Origin: Cristatella mucedo
Taxonomy: Eukaryota > Bryozoa > Phylactolaemata > Cristatellidae
Assembly (NCBI GenBank): GCA_009760855.2
Contig: WPIO01000013.1
Span: 2,423,501-2,487,500 of the forward strand
DNA: 64,000 nucleotides
Direction of reading: 5' to 3'
Shown here: in pieces, positions 53,012-62,927 of the stretch
Layout: every line of letters starts with the position of its first letter
Numbering within the stretch: position 1 is the stretch's first letter
Notes under the pieces: model-generated
Database searches by the model: none
What the model was told of the DNA's origin: nothing
Seen by the model: the letters and a program-made list of their open reading frames with translations, nothing else
Made by a program: the position numbers and the translations under genes

Positions 53012-53698
53012 ATGCTCGCGCTGTCGGCATTGCGCCGACGCCGCTACTGCTGTTGCCTGGTCGCGGTTGCGGCGGTCGCGCTAGCGGACGCTGCCGCCGC
53101 CGCCGCGTCTCCGTCGTCGTCAAGTCGGCGCGCCGACGCGTCAGAGAGTCCCGCCGAGCTCGTCGGCCGAACGCCGCCGCTCGTCGGGCGGCTGCTGCAG
53201 CGCCGCGACGAGCCAGAGGCGGCGCGCGCCGGAGCGGAGCGAACCGGAGGTGGACGCCGCAGATCGCGGCAGCTCGGCGACGATGCCGCCGGCGACGAAG
53301 GAGGCGAGAAAGCGTTTCAGCCGCCGTCGCCACCGCCGCCAAGGGTGGCGCGCCGCGAGCGTTCGGACGAGCGACTGCGGCGCGTCGTCATGACGAGCGC
53401 TCTCTTCGACTCGGTGCGCGGCGGCGCCATCGCCCTCTTGCGGAAGAGCGACGCCGCGTGCTCGCCGAGGGCGACGCCGCTCGGAGGCGTCCTCGGAGGC
53501 GATCTGGCGACTGCACTTCTTTGCGGCGGCGGCGGCGCCAGTGAGACGTCGCCTGAGCGGGCGAGAGCTGCTGCCTCGAAGCGACCCACGCTGGACCTCA
53601 AACGCTGGAACAACGCTGTGATGAGGGTGTGGGGCAAGCGGACGCGACCGCAGCCGCCGGCGTACGCCGCCGCCGCCGCCGCGTCCGACCCTTTCTAA
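53012..53698 (+). CDS. Prepro-neuropeptide with one MIP/allatostatin-B-like W-x7-W-amide peptide
   Basis: A 228-codon intronless frame. Seen: a short basic start (MLALSALRRRR) and a hydrophobic core CCCLVAVAAVALA that together look like a signal peptide (residues about 1-25); basic cleavage sites throughout; and near the C terminus KR-PTLDL-KR-WNNAVMRVW-GKR (Trp199 to Arg210). Cutting at the KR pairs and amidating through Gly208 would release WNNAVMRVW-amide. Two Trp seven residues apart, with the second amidated, is the pattern of MIP/allatostatin-B, which acts through the MIP (sex-peptide) receptor; MRVW-amide with this spacing resembles annelid MIPs. Odd: known MIP precursors have many copies, this has one. 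A Cys pair (about residues 150 and 173) lies in a linker. Very GC-rich. It could be another single-copy Trp-amide family. The exact start and any upstream exon are unproven. Confidence 0.65.
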   Translation: MLALSALRRRRYCCCLVAVAAVALADAAAAAASPSSSSRRADASESPAELVGRTPPLVGRLLQRRDEPEAARAGAERTGGGRRRSRQLGDDAAGDEGGEKAFQPPSPPPPRVARRERSDERLRRVVMTSALFDSVRGGAIALLRKSDAACSPRATPLGGVLGGDLATALLCGGGGASETSPERARAAASKRPTLDLKRWNNAVMRVWGKRTRPQPPAYAAAAAASDPF

Positions 53699-54078
53699 CT
53701 GCCCGGGCGCGAGGCCGCTGAGAGAACGGGACGGACAGCGACGGATCTCCGGGTGACGCGGCGGCGGTTTGCGACGAGCGGCGGCGCGCGATACTCGGTC
53801 AGTTGGAACGAATGCGAACGCTTGTCGGGCGCCGTCGCGCGCGCGCGCCGCCGCCTGGATCCGACGGCAGCCGAGCCGCCGCAGCTTCGTCTGGCCGAGG
53901 AGAGACTATTTCGCTCGCTTTCGCGCTCCGACGCGTGACGAATTAATTGCTGCGCCGCTGGCTGCGCGGCGCGCAGGCGCCAGCGCCGAGTGCATCGGCG
54001 GCCGCGAAGGCCGCGCGCGCGCGTTCGCTCGGCTGCCCCGGAGCGCGGCCAATAGCGAATCGCCCCGCATTCAGTTCG

Positions 54079-54104
54079 GTCGGCTTGGCGCGGCGCGCCA
54101 AGCC
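54079..54104. repeat. 25-nt GC palindrome (12-bp arms)
   Basis: CGGCTTGGCGCG and its exact complement CGCGCCAAGCCG flank one central G. It lies in the presumed 3' UTR of the neuropeptide gene. Confidence 0.85.
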
Positions 54105-54124
54105 GCGCCCAGCGAAACGGCAAT

Positions 54125-54130
54125 AAATGT
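54125..54130 (+). promoter_or_regulatory. Poly(A) signal AATAAA downstream of the neuropeptide frame
   Basis: A canonical AATAAA in gcaataaatgt lies about 425 bp after the TAA stop on the same strand, a reasonable 3' UTR length. It follows directly on a strong GC palindrome (54079-54104). Confidence 0.45.
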
Positions 54131-54170
54131 CCTCGCATTTCGGACCGTCGGCGCGTCTGGCGGCGTCGCG

Positions 54171-54200
54171 AGTCGAGTTTTGGTCGCGCGACCGAAACTC
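54171..54200. repeat. Near-perfect 28-nt palindrome
   Basis: CGAGTTTTGGTCGC followed by GCGACCGAAACTCG; one T-G mismatch in a 14-bp arm. Confidence 0.8.
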
Positions 54201-54218
54201 GATGTGGCGCGGGTGGCT

Positions 54219-54270
54219 GGCGTGGTGACGAAAGGCGTGGCGGCGAAAGGCGTGGCGGCGAAAGGCGCTT
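54219..54270 (+). repeat. 15-bp tandem repeat, three copies
   Basis: GGCGTGGCGGCGAAA repeated, downstream of the neuropeptide frame. Confidence 0.85.
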
Positions 54271-54596
54271 TCGCGCGTCGCGCGGCGGCCAGGCAGGCGG
54301 GCGCTCGCTTGGGATTTGCGAGAAGGGTGAGAAAAGGCGTCGCATCGCCGCGAAACGAACGCAGAATCGACGACCGCGGATGGACAGTGGAATGGGAGGG
54401 CCGCGAAGGCTAAGCCCCACCCCCGCTCACCCACCCACCCACCCACGTCTGGCTGAAAGCGCTGGACGGACTCGGCTGCGGGGGGGGGGGGGGCGCGGCT
54501 TCGCCGACCAAAATTACCGCTATGCGAGCGCAGAGCCTCATTCGGCCAAGACAGACAGCCTCTCAGCGCCCGACCTGTAGGCCTGGAAGGCCTTGC

Positions 54597-54958
54597 CGGC
54601 GCGTGCATTTAGTCGGTATGCTCCCAAAGCCTGGAACTCACTCCCGACTTGCGTCACGACATACCCTGACTTGACCACATTTAAAAAGAAATTATAAACG
54701 CACCTATTTATCACAGCATTTAGTGGGCCCCTGTGATTTGTCCATTATGTGCTTATGCGTGCTGACGCTGTGCATGCTGCCACTAACCACACTTGCATGC
54801 TGACCTTGGGCATGTCACCCCTAACCATGTTATTCATGTTGTTTATCAAACACAATACCACTCACCATTTGATCATGTTTCCTTTGCAGTAAATGTAAAG
54901 CGCCTAGAAAGAGATTGAGTTCTCTGAGGGCGCTTCATCAAGTGTATTGTTATTATTA
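54597..54958 (+). mobile_element. LINE-B copy, 3' end
   Basis: Starts within GGTATGCTCCCAAAGCCTGG and ends with the hairpin and TTGTTATTATTATC. Confidence 0.9.
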
Positions 54959-55997
54959 TCACGCTTCAAGTAGAGGCTACCAGGCGGTTCTAAGTGATGT
55001 TCAGGAGTTCAGTCGGGCATTGCACCTTTTGGCGCGAAGAATCGAGGCGTTCCTGCAGAGAGAATCCGTCAATCTTTCTCTGAAGAGGCCAGAAAGGATG
55101 CGCGCGCGCGCGCGACGCGCATCAGACGTGCACGTTCAAGGACAGCTTATAAAGGAGCAGTAATTATCCGCTAAGGAGGAAAAAATGTTTTTTAGAGTTT
55201 ACGAGGAGGCAAATTCTGTCTAGACGCGCCCAATAAGGCCTGCCAAGTGATGCGGGGCGGCAGCTTTACCTTTTCCCAGCGGAGTGCCGGAAGTGTAGTG
55301 CTTCGAGCAGTTTCGTCTGACGACAGATGCCGCATTGTAAGACGGGCTTACGTAAGGCCCATCTCGCTGGCGGCCTCCGGGGAGAATATTCACGCTCCGC
55401 AAGTGGCGGTACCCCCATTTCTAGACGGCGTCTACTAGACTTACGGGTGGCACTCTTTCGGGGCGGATGCTTGGAAATGGAGTATAGTCATTGTTGGAGG
55501 GGGGCGGGCTCGTAAGCCCGTCATTTCGGTCGGGGCTTCTCCTGCTTCCTGCCCAGAATCAGGCTCTGCTTTGAGATAGTCCGTGGCAGTTTCTCTTTTT
55601 TTTTTAAGAAGCCAAAGCATTTCGGTGAAGTAAAAGCGAGCGCAGCGAGGCGGCGGCAGCTAGCGAGGCAAGGTACCTCGTAGGACGCAAGGCTTCACGG
55701 TCTGTCCCGACTGAGCGACTGCCCACTCAGCCTAGAAAGATGCCTTACGCAGGCATTTTGCAAGCGCGTCCGGTCGGTCTCTCTGAGAGTGACCCATTAG
55801 GTGAAGGTTGGAAATGGTCGAAAATTAAATTGTCCAAGTCAACTCTGTAGACTGCTAAACATCGACGGCCCTTGGGAACATTTAATTGTAGATAGTCACC
55901 CTATAATGAAAACCAAGGGTCCAGCTAGTCGCCCCTGCACGCTCTGGCATGGGCACGCAGTGGGGGGGGAGGGAGGGAGGGGCCAAATGAGCAGTAT

Positions 55998-56395
55998 ATT
56001 TATTGTATCTCCGACTGTAACTCCACAAAGCCACGCAAATTATGTGGGTATTACGCGGGAGTTTTCTCTAGCGCACTTGAAGCCTTGGCGGCTTTCGGTA
56101 AGTATGCTGTAGCCAACAGACCACTTCATCTCAAGCAGCAGAGTACCTGAGAAGCATAGTCGAGTCCCCAAGGGGGGAGGGGCAGCTGACGTAGTGAGCG
56201 ACGCGTGGAAGGAGTGGCTCGCGATGGCCGGAAGGGGTGTGCCACTGTGTGGCGGCAGGAGAGTAGATGTCGCTGCGTACGAATGGTGTACGTGATTTCC
56301 ACAGTCGAGGGCCTCCTGCAGAGCAAAAGCTTCAGTTGCTAACGGTCTTCAAGCGTTGGAATGGAACAGCTAATGTACTGCCCATAGAGGACCCC
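55998..56395 (-). mobile_element. LINE-A copy, 3' end
   Basis: Minus-strand copy from TGTATCTCCGACTGTAACTC to GGAATGGAACAGCTAATGTA. It is bounded by a CCAC-rich run at about 56396. Confidence 0.8.
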
Positions 56396-56543
56396 CATCC
56401 ACCCACCCACCCACCCACCCGCCATTCCTGAACAGCCCCAGCCTGATTCTAGGGCGTAACTACCAGGCCTAATAATATAGTAAGATACAAATTCTTTATT
56501 ATAAAGCTAGATTTTCCAAACTATTTGTCACCTTTTTTCTTAG

Positions 56544-56800
56544 GAACGAGGCAGTGTGGATTGGGTGGATTCGAGTTCTCGAACGACAGTCACGTGAGCT
56601 ACGTCGGAGCGACGAACGTGAGCAACTACTACCCGCTTGAGAAAGTTATTAAATTTGTCGTGAGTTTCGCACCCACCCGCACTACGTGTGGGACTTCGGC
56701 GACAGCACGCCAGTCACAGTTGAAGTGCACTAGATGCACTCGAGCCACGTCGGCGTAGCAGATTCGAGGTGTTTCTCCACGATGGCAACTTTCTTTAGCA
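56544..56800 (+). pseudogene. Broken fragment resembling a PKD repeat
   Basis: After an acceptor-like ttttttcttag the first frame reads GGFEFSNDSHVSYVGATNVS then NYYPLEKVIKFV. A second frame directly after it reads THPHYVWDFGDSTPVTVEVH, then TAG, then MHSSHVGVADS. WDFGDSxPVTV is the core strand of a PKD (polycystin/REJ) repeat. The two halves are in different frames with a stop between, so this is a decayed copy, or an exon with a sequencing indel. No neighbouring PKD exons were found. Confidence 0.45.
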
Positions 56801-56864
56801 ATGGGCGCGCTACATGCCGGCGAGTGACAGTTGTACGCACGCTATCTACTCTCCCTCCCTCCCC

Positions 56865-56907
56865 CTCCCTCTCTCTGTCTCTGTCTCTGTCTCTCCCTCT
56901 CTCTGTC

Positions 56908-57000
<93 letters not shown>

Positions 57001-57067
57001 GTCTCTCTGTCTGTCTCTCTGTCTCTCTCTCTGTCTCTCTCTGTCTCTCTCTGTCTCTCTCTCTCTG

Positions 57068-57159
<92 letters not shown>
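56865..57159. repeat. (CT)n array with GTCT variants
   Basis: About 290 bp, of the same type as 17078-17374. Confidence 0.98.
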
Positions 57160-57161
<2 letters not shown>

Positions 57162-57162
57162 G

Positions 57163-57400
57163 TCTGTGCTCTGGAGCAGCCTACCCGACAGTTACCTCTC
57201 TCACGTCGCTTGCACGCCTCTCTCAATACAGCCTCGCAACGTACGTACGTCTGGTCTTCTTCTTTTCGTTCTCTCTGGAAACTTACGAGTGCTCTGGAGC
57301 AGCCTACCCGACAGTTACCTCTTCACGCACGACTTCACGTCGCTTGCACGCCTGCACCACCTCGTTCAATACAGCCGTCGACGTTATTCGCAACGCGTAC
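57163..57400 (+). repeat. ~125-bp imperfect tandem duplication next to the (CT)n array
   Basis: GTGCTCTGGAGCAGCCTACC occurs at about 57163 and 57288, followed in both by CGACAGTTACCTC, CGTCGCTTGCACGCCT, CAATACAGCC and TCTTCTTCTTTTCGTTC. Confidence 0.9.
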
Positions 57401-57466
57401 GTACATGTCTTCTTCTTTTCGTTCGCCGAGGCGTACAGAACGATTCCTGGGGTTTTGTTTGCACTC

Positions 57467-58138
57467 TTTAGTTCTGTCTCGGCTTGATTATTGTAATTCC
57501 CTTTTGGCTGGACTGCCAAAGAAAGCTATTAGGCCACTGCAGCGGACTTTGAATATGGCTGCAAGGCTGGTCTTCAAGTCCCAGAGGTTTGAGCACGTGT
57601 CTCCTTTGCTGAAAGAGCTAGGATAGTTTCCGGTTGAGCAACGGATACAGAGCAAAGTTCTTACGCTGACCCACAAGGCCCGCCACGGCTTGGCTCCTCC
57701 ATACCTAGCTGAACTGCTGCACCAGTTTCAGCCTGTTCGCGCCCTCAGGTCCTGTGCGGACAATAAATTAGCTGTCCCATTCCTCCGCTTAAAGACCGTT
57801 GGCGACAGAAGCTTTAGCTCTGCAGGTCCTAGACTGTGGAACTCGCTTCCACAATTCTCACGCAACGACAACTACTCTCCTACTGCCGACTATGGCACAT
57901 CCTTTTCAGTGGTCCTGAGCTGCTACTTCCATGCTACTCACTACCTCAACTGCTCTCCTGACTCTGCTACGCTTCCCACTTTCTCTTTGTTGCGTGAGAC
58001 GAAGTCTGTTGGGTACCGAATGCGTACCGAAAGTCGCTTAGGCTGTGAGTGGGCTATACTAAACTCTCCTGCGTAACACCCACATGGTCTTTATGACTTT
58101 GTGGAGTTACAGACGGAGATAAATTACATTACATTACA
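57467..58138 (+). mobile_element. LINE-A copy, 3' end
   Basis: SRLDYCNSLLAGLPKKAIRP, one stop, ARHGLAPPYLAELLHQFQP, PRLWNSLPQF, then the family 3' UTR ending in ACATTACATTAC. One of the least decayed copies in the window. Confidence 0.92.
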
Positions 58139-58286
58139 GCAAAAAAGCGAGCCGTAAGTCTGACAGTCAGCTCCTCAACTCGATTGGAGCCCGATAGTCG
58201 GAGCCGGTGTTCCTACTAAATATCGTCGAGTCAGGGGATGCATATGTCCGGTTGCGCCTTCAGACAACTTGATCTCTTTCTAGGCA

Positions 58287-58565
58287 CTTCATGTAATGTA
58301 ATGTAGTGTAATGTATATCCGTCTGTAACTCCACAAAGGCATGGTATTACTCATCATTCAATTGCATTTCCCTCTGCAGCAAATTTAAAGCGCCTAGAGA
58401 GAGATTGAGTTTTCTGAGGGCGCTTTATCAAGTGCATTATCATTATTATTATTATTATTATTATTATAAAGACCATGTGGGTGTTACGCAGGAGAGTTTT
58501 GTATAGCGCACTCACAGCCTAAGCGGCTTTCGGTACGCATTCGGTAGCCAACAGACTTCGTCTCA
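58287..58565 (-). mobile_element. LINE-A 3' UTR interrupted by a LINE-B insertion
   Basis: The minus-strand LINE-A tail (TATATCCGTCTGTAACTCCA ... ACAAAG) is cut at about 58345 and resumes at about 58466 (GACCATGTGGGTGTTACGCA). The piece between is a plus-strand LINE-B 3' end. Confidence 0.85.
58346..58465 (+). mobile_element. LINE-B 3' end nested in LINE-A
   Basis: Begins TATTACTCATCATTCAATTG, has the family hairpin (TAAAGCGCCTAGAGAGAGA ... GGGCGCTTTA) and ends in (ATT)n, then rejoins the host LINE-A copy. Confidence 0.9.
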
Positions 58566-58569
58566 CGAA

Positions 58570-59255
58570 TATCTGCTGCAAAAGAAGCACGATCGAACGG
58601 TTAGTGGTAGCATGCTCAATGGCAACAAGAATAACATGGTTAGGGGTAACATGCGCAGGGTCAGCAAGCAAGTGTGGTTAGTGGCACCGTGCATGGTGTC
58701 AGCACGCATAAGTACATAAAGGATGACTCGCCGGGACCCACCAAACGCTGTTATAAATAGATGCGTTTTTGGTTTCTTTTTAAATGTTGACAAGTCAGGA
58801 GATGTCGTGACGCAGGTCAGGTGAGCTCCAGGCCCTGGGAGCATACGGGCTAAAGACAGTCTCCCAAGAATTTGAGGTTCGTACGAGTTATAGGTAAACA
58901 ATTAGATTCAGAAAAGCTGGTGGTACGCTGCATATCCTGGGTGGGGGAGTATATCTGATCGATTGGCTGGAGCCAAAGAATGAAGGGAACTAAAAGTGAG
59001 TGACAAAATCTTGAAGTCGATGCATTGCTTGACTAGGAGCCAGTGCAGCTCGGCGAGAGTTGGTGTGATGTGGCAACTGCGACGCTCACGATAGACAAGC
59101 CTAGCTGCAGAGTTTTGCAACAGCTGTAAGCGTATGAGTGCACAGACCTCTAGGCCAGCAAGCAGTGAGTTACAAAAGTCAAGACGGGATGTCACGAATG
59201 CATGGACCAACTTAGATGCGGTATCCTTCTCTAAACAAGCCTGAATTTCGGATTA
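58570..59255 (-). mobile_element. LINE-B copy
   Basis: It encodes AFVTSRLDFCNSLLAGLEVC, LQNSAARLVYRERRSCHIT, ELHWLLVKQCIDFKILSLTF. The terminal hairpin is missing. Confidence 0.88.
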
Positions 59256-59794
59256 ATTTAATTTTAAGATATTCGTCGCTCGCTGGCCGCCATCCAGTCC
59301 TCGCAGTCGCTTCGTATTCCCTCTCTTCCGTCGAGCGCTGCTATTGTCTGACGCGATAAAAAAATAATTAGCAGCTGCGCTTCACTTTCCTGACAAAAAA
59401 GAAATGTTCGGTGACGGACCGCTGGGCAAGGGGACGAATGCGGAGTTCTTTTCCGCTCGGCGTCAGGTCATGTGAGATCGTGTTCTGCAAAGCGGCAAGA
59501 CGCCCGTCTTCCTGCCACTTGCCCTCTACCAACTCTGACGTCACGGCTCCTGACCTCTGGCTCGGCGATGCTTAAAAACAAGCTAAAGTACACCCGTTCT
59601 TCAAAGCGTTCGCTGGGTCCGCGGTCCGTGCGAATCGCTCTCGGGGTGTGCTCACGCGCGCTGACGCTTCGCTTATTATCCTTTAACATAATGGCAGGCT
59701 TCCCTTCCAGAATACCTAAAGTCCCGTGCCTAGAAAGATATTTAGTTCTCTCCAACGGTGCTACACAATGTCTTATTATTATATAAATTTCCCG

Positions 59795-59945
59795 TGGGTC
59801 TTAACCGAGGGGCGGGGCGATCGCTCTTCACGATCCAGGTCGTGGGTTCAATGCAGTGGGCGATCCCGTAGTGCCTACTGCAATATGGCGGCGGTGCTAG
59901 GCGGTCTGGCTCTTCTGCCGCTACGTAAATGTGGCTGGTGAATCG
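59795..59945 (+). mobile_element. SINE-C-like copy, diverged
   Basis: CACGATCCAGGTCGTGGGTT, CAATGCAGTGGGCGATCCC, GGTCTGGCTCTTCTGCCGCT. Confidence 0.65.
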
Positions 59946-60359
59946 GGTAACCTTGAACTTTCATTATTGTTATTGCTGTTTTTATTATTATTGTGCCGGC
60001 GCAGTCTTTTACCTCTGCTGCTGAGTGCCGCTGTTGGATGACGGTTCGGTGATCCCTCGTGGCGTGGATGAATGGGCCTGGCATAGCGGTTTCGAAAGTT
60101 CGCTCGAAGGCGATGTTAGTAAAAGCTAAGTGCATACTTGTTTTCAAGCCGCCAATGCGCGGTCAGAAAGGCTCCAGCGCGGGCATATAGCTGCGGCTTG
60201 CGATTGGCGCTACCGGCGATTAAGCGTCGGACGGCGGATAAGACGGTAACTGTAGTTGGAACGTGTAGCGTCCGCATGCCGCCACCGCCGCCAGCCTATT
60301 TCGCACGCCGCGTACGCCGCCTTGCCCGGGCGCGCGGCGCACTAGGAGCGGCGAAGCGA

Positions 60360-60407
60360 TCTCTCGGCGGCCACGCCCGATCTCCGCCGGGCGTGGCCGC
60401 CGAGAGA
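60360..60407. repeat. Perfect 20-bp inverted repeat with 8-bp loop
   Basis: TCTCTCGGCGGCCACGCCCG at 60360-60379 is the exact reverse complement of 60388-60407; the loop is ATCTCCGC. A very stable GC-rich hairpin or cruciform. Confidence 0.95.
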
Positions 60408-60879
60408 CGAGCGCGAGGGAGCTCTCAGCATTTGCCCGGCAGCGTTCGCCGACCGAGCGCTGTCGAGAAGGATTTTCTATGTATAAAGTGTGCGCATGTC
60501 TTGCAGCTGACCGCATTTTCAACCCTACAGTTAGCAAGCGTCGCCGGAAGTAATTGCCGGGCTTCAGGTAATTTCGGCGAGCTGGGTAACCTAAGCGCGT
60601 CGTAGCGGCGGAATTTCGGTGCCGTTGCCCGCCAGCCGAGGCCATAGGCTGCGGTCAATGTGACGGAATGCAAAAGCGTTACGTCGCGGTTCTATGAATG
60701 AGCCGCTGAAAAACTGGTTCGATAAAAATAGCTACGTAGCACCTTAAAGTACTTAGTAGCCTCTCGGTTTAGCGTAGGGCCTGAGATAAACCCTCGTTCG
60801 CAAAATGCAATTAGCGTAGCAATATCTAGTCGACGCGAGTCGGTGTGCGACAAAACGCCTTTGTCCGGAAGATGAAGTG

Positions 60880-60985
60880 AAATTGCTTTATTTTTAGCGA
60901 GGACGGGAAATTGCATTATTTTCAGAGACAAGGGGGAATTGCTTTACTTTAGGAGACTGCGGGGAAAATTGCTTTTATTTTTACT
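60880..60985 (+). repeat. Decayed ~35-bp repeat, about four copies
   Basis: GAAATTGCTTTATTTTTAGC, GAAATTGCATTATTTTCAGA, GAATTGCTTTACTTTAGGAG and AAATTGCTTTTATTTTTACT follow each other. Confidence 0.8.
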
Positions 60986-61717
60986 TTGCCAACGAGCGAA
61001 CGTTAGCGAACACAAAATATGGCCCTAGTCCAATCCATTGCGTAAAGTTTTGCATCGGGAAACTTTGGTGTGGCAGCTAAAATTTGGGAGCGAACGTTCA
61101 ACAGCTTCGTCTACTGAGCGCGATCAAAACGAGGCGTGAGCTCGCCGCGCGGCAGCCTTGCATAATGTAGAGCGCGCGCGAGTCGCTGGAGCCCGGTTTT
61201 AGAACAAAAAAGGATTCGGTTCATCACTTCAGACGGTCAGTTCAGACTGCGCCCGAGCATTCCGACGGAGAACCAACAACAACGGCGACAGCAAGTGAGT
61301 GAGAGCATACGGCCACTCACCTAGCGAGCTACATTTGAAGAACTGCTTTCGCGTCGTCGTCGTCCGCGAGCGCCGCGTCGTCCGCGAGCGCCGCGCTCGC
61401 GGCCAAACGCGCAGCAGGAAAGTACATCGAGCTCGGTCGCCACAGCCCATTTCTCTCCAGAACCTCGGTCGAATGATGGTGGGCATTTTACCAATCTGTG
61501 ACGTTCGTCCGCTTTGCATCGATTCCGTCGGACGACCATTGAACGTGCGTGATGCAACAGGATTCAAGTCTCGAGCTCTTGGGGCAGAGTGATTACTCTA
61601 ATTTTCCACTGGCTGCTTTGGACCTGCTCGAGAAATCGATCGAACCTGTCCAGCCAGCGAGCATTGCATTTAGGAGCTTGCACGTTAATGCGCTTATCTC
61701 GACAGTCGCCAAAGCTC

Positions 61718-61821
61718 CCTCCTCCTCCTCCTCCTCCTCCTCCTCCTCCTCCTCCTCCTCCTCCTCCTCCTCCTCCTCCTCCTCCTCCTCCTCCTCCTCC
61801 TCCTCCTCCTCCTCCTCCTCC
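61718..61821. repeat. (TCC)n trinucleotide array
   Basis: About 34 TCC units. The poly-Ser, poly-Pro and poly-Arg frames over it are not supported as coding. Confidence 0.98.
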
Positions 61822-62547
61822 GGCAGCGGCGTCCCAGTACTGACTTCAAAGTAGCCACGGTATTGCCACTTTCAGATAAATGACTCGATCGGATTCGCGC
61901 CAATGAGCGACCTATGACCTTTTTGAGCTCGAGGAGCTCCGGATCTCGGATCCACATGTGCAAGCTGTTATCTAAATGTCAGAGGTCGGCAAACTCCGGC
62001 CTTTAGGCCAGATCCGGCCTCGTTAGCACTCCGATCCGGCCTGACGCCTCTTCCCTAGTTATTTACAGGTGGATCTAGCCGCCTAATTGAGTTGTCGGTC
62101 GCGGTTTCGCTCCCTTTCGTTGCTGCGCTGGCTGCAGCTCAAGCTGTGGCCCCCGCGTTTGCTTTTTAGAACTCAGCCAGGCGCTCGCATGCGGCAGAAG
62201 CGCCTGACCCGGGAGGGACGCTTAATGTCTGCCGTTACAATTGCATCGCGCTTCGATCGCGACCGTTCGTTTATTCGTTCGTCTGGCCACGCCCACTCCT
62301 CCGGCCTTCGCAGTGGGCGCGGTTTCTTCTGGCCGAGTGTGCCTTCGTGACCTCCTCCTGACATGGCCTAGCAGTTCGAAGAGTTTGCCGACCTCTGATC
62401 TAGAGGGAGAATTTTGGAAGCTACGCGGATCTTGTTGGTTTTGCGCTCGTTACCCGCTCGATGCGAAATGTTTTTTTCAGCACTCAGTCGCACGGCGCCT
62501 ACACCTACGGTCACTGCTCATTTTGAAATTGCTGCTTTCTTGGCTCT

Positions 62548-62860
62548 AGAGCCTGGACCTCACTCCCGACTTGTGTCACGACATCTCCTGACTTTACTAC
62601 ACTTAAAAAGAAACTAAAAACGCATTTATCTATCGCAGAATTTAGTGGGTCCCTTTGATTTGCCCTCTATGGGCTTATGCCTGCTGACACTGTGCATGCT
62701 GCCGATAACCATACTTGCATGCTTACCCTGTGCATGTCACCCGTAACCATGTTATTCTTGCTGTTATTGAGCATGCTACAACTAGCCATTCGATCATGCT
62801 TCCTTTGCAGTAAATGTAAAGCGCCTAGAAAGAGATTGAGTTCTCTGGGAGAGCTATATC
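62548..62860 (+). mobile_element. LINE-B copy, 3' end
   Basis: From GAGCCTGGACCTCACTCCCG to the hairpin TAAAGCGCCTAGAAAGAG. The right arm is decayed (GGAGAGCTATATC). Confidence 0.85.
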
Positions 62861-62927
62861 AAATTGTCATGTTTTCGGATGGATGGCACCAGCTATACCA
62901 AATGTATTATTATCATTATACGTCGCG

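Larger units (their letters stand above)
59260..62547. other. Unassigned GC-rich region
   Basis: Contains a SINE-C-like copy, the 20-bp inverted repeat, the decayed 35-bp repeat and the TCC array. At about 61270-61300 GGCGACAGCAA|gtgagtgag looks like a first-exon donor, with a TCAGT word about 60 bp upstream. No coding exon could be assigned. Confidence 0.45.

Noticed and set aside
52759-53544. A 261-codon Arg/Ala-rich frame overlapping the neuropeptide frame
   Set aside because: Another reading frame of the same GC-rich stretch; the neuropeptide frame has signal peptide, cleavage and amidation logic, this one has none.
53695-54420. A 241-codon minus-strand frame and a 214-codon plus-strand frame
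   Set aside because: Overlapping, Arg-rich, no domain; consistent with the 3' flank of the neuropeptide gene in CpG-rich DNA.
61549-61854. Poly-Ser, poly-Pro and poly-Arg frames over the TCC array
   Set aside because: All frames of a TCC array are open; no domain or splice context supports coding.
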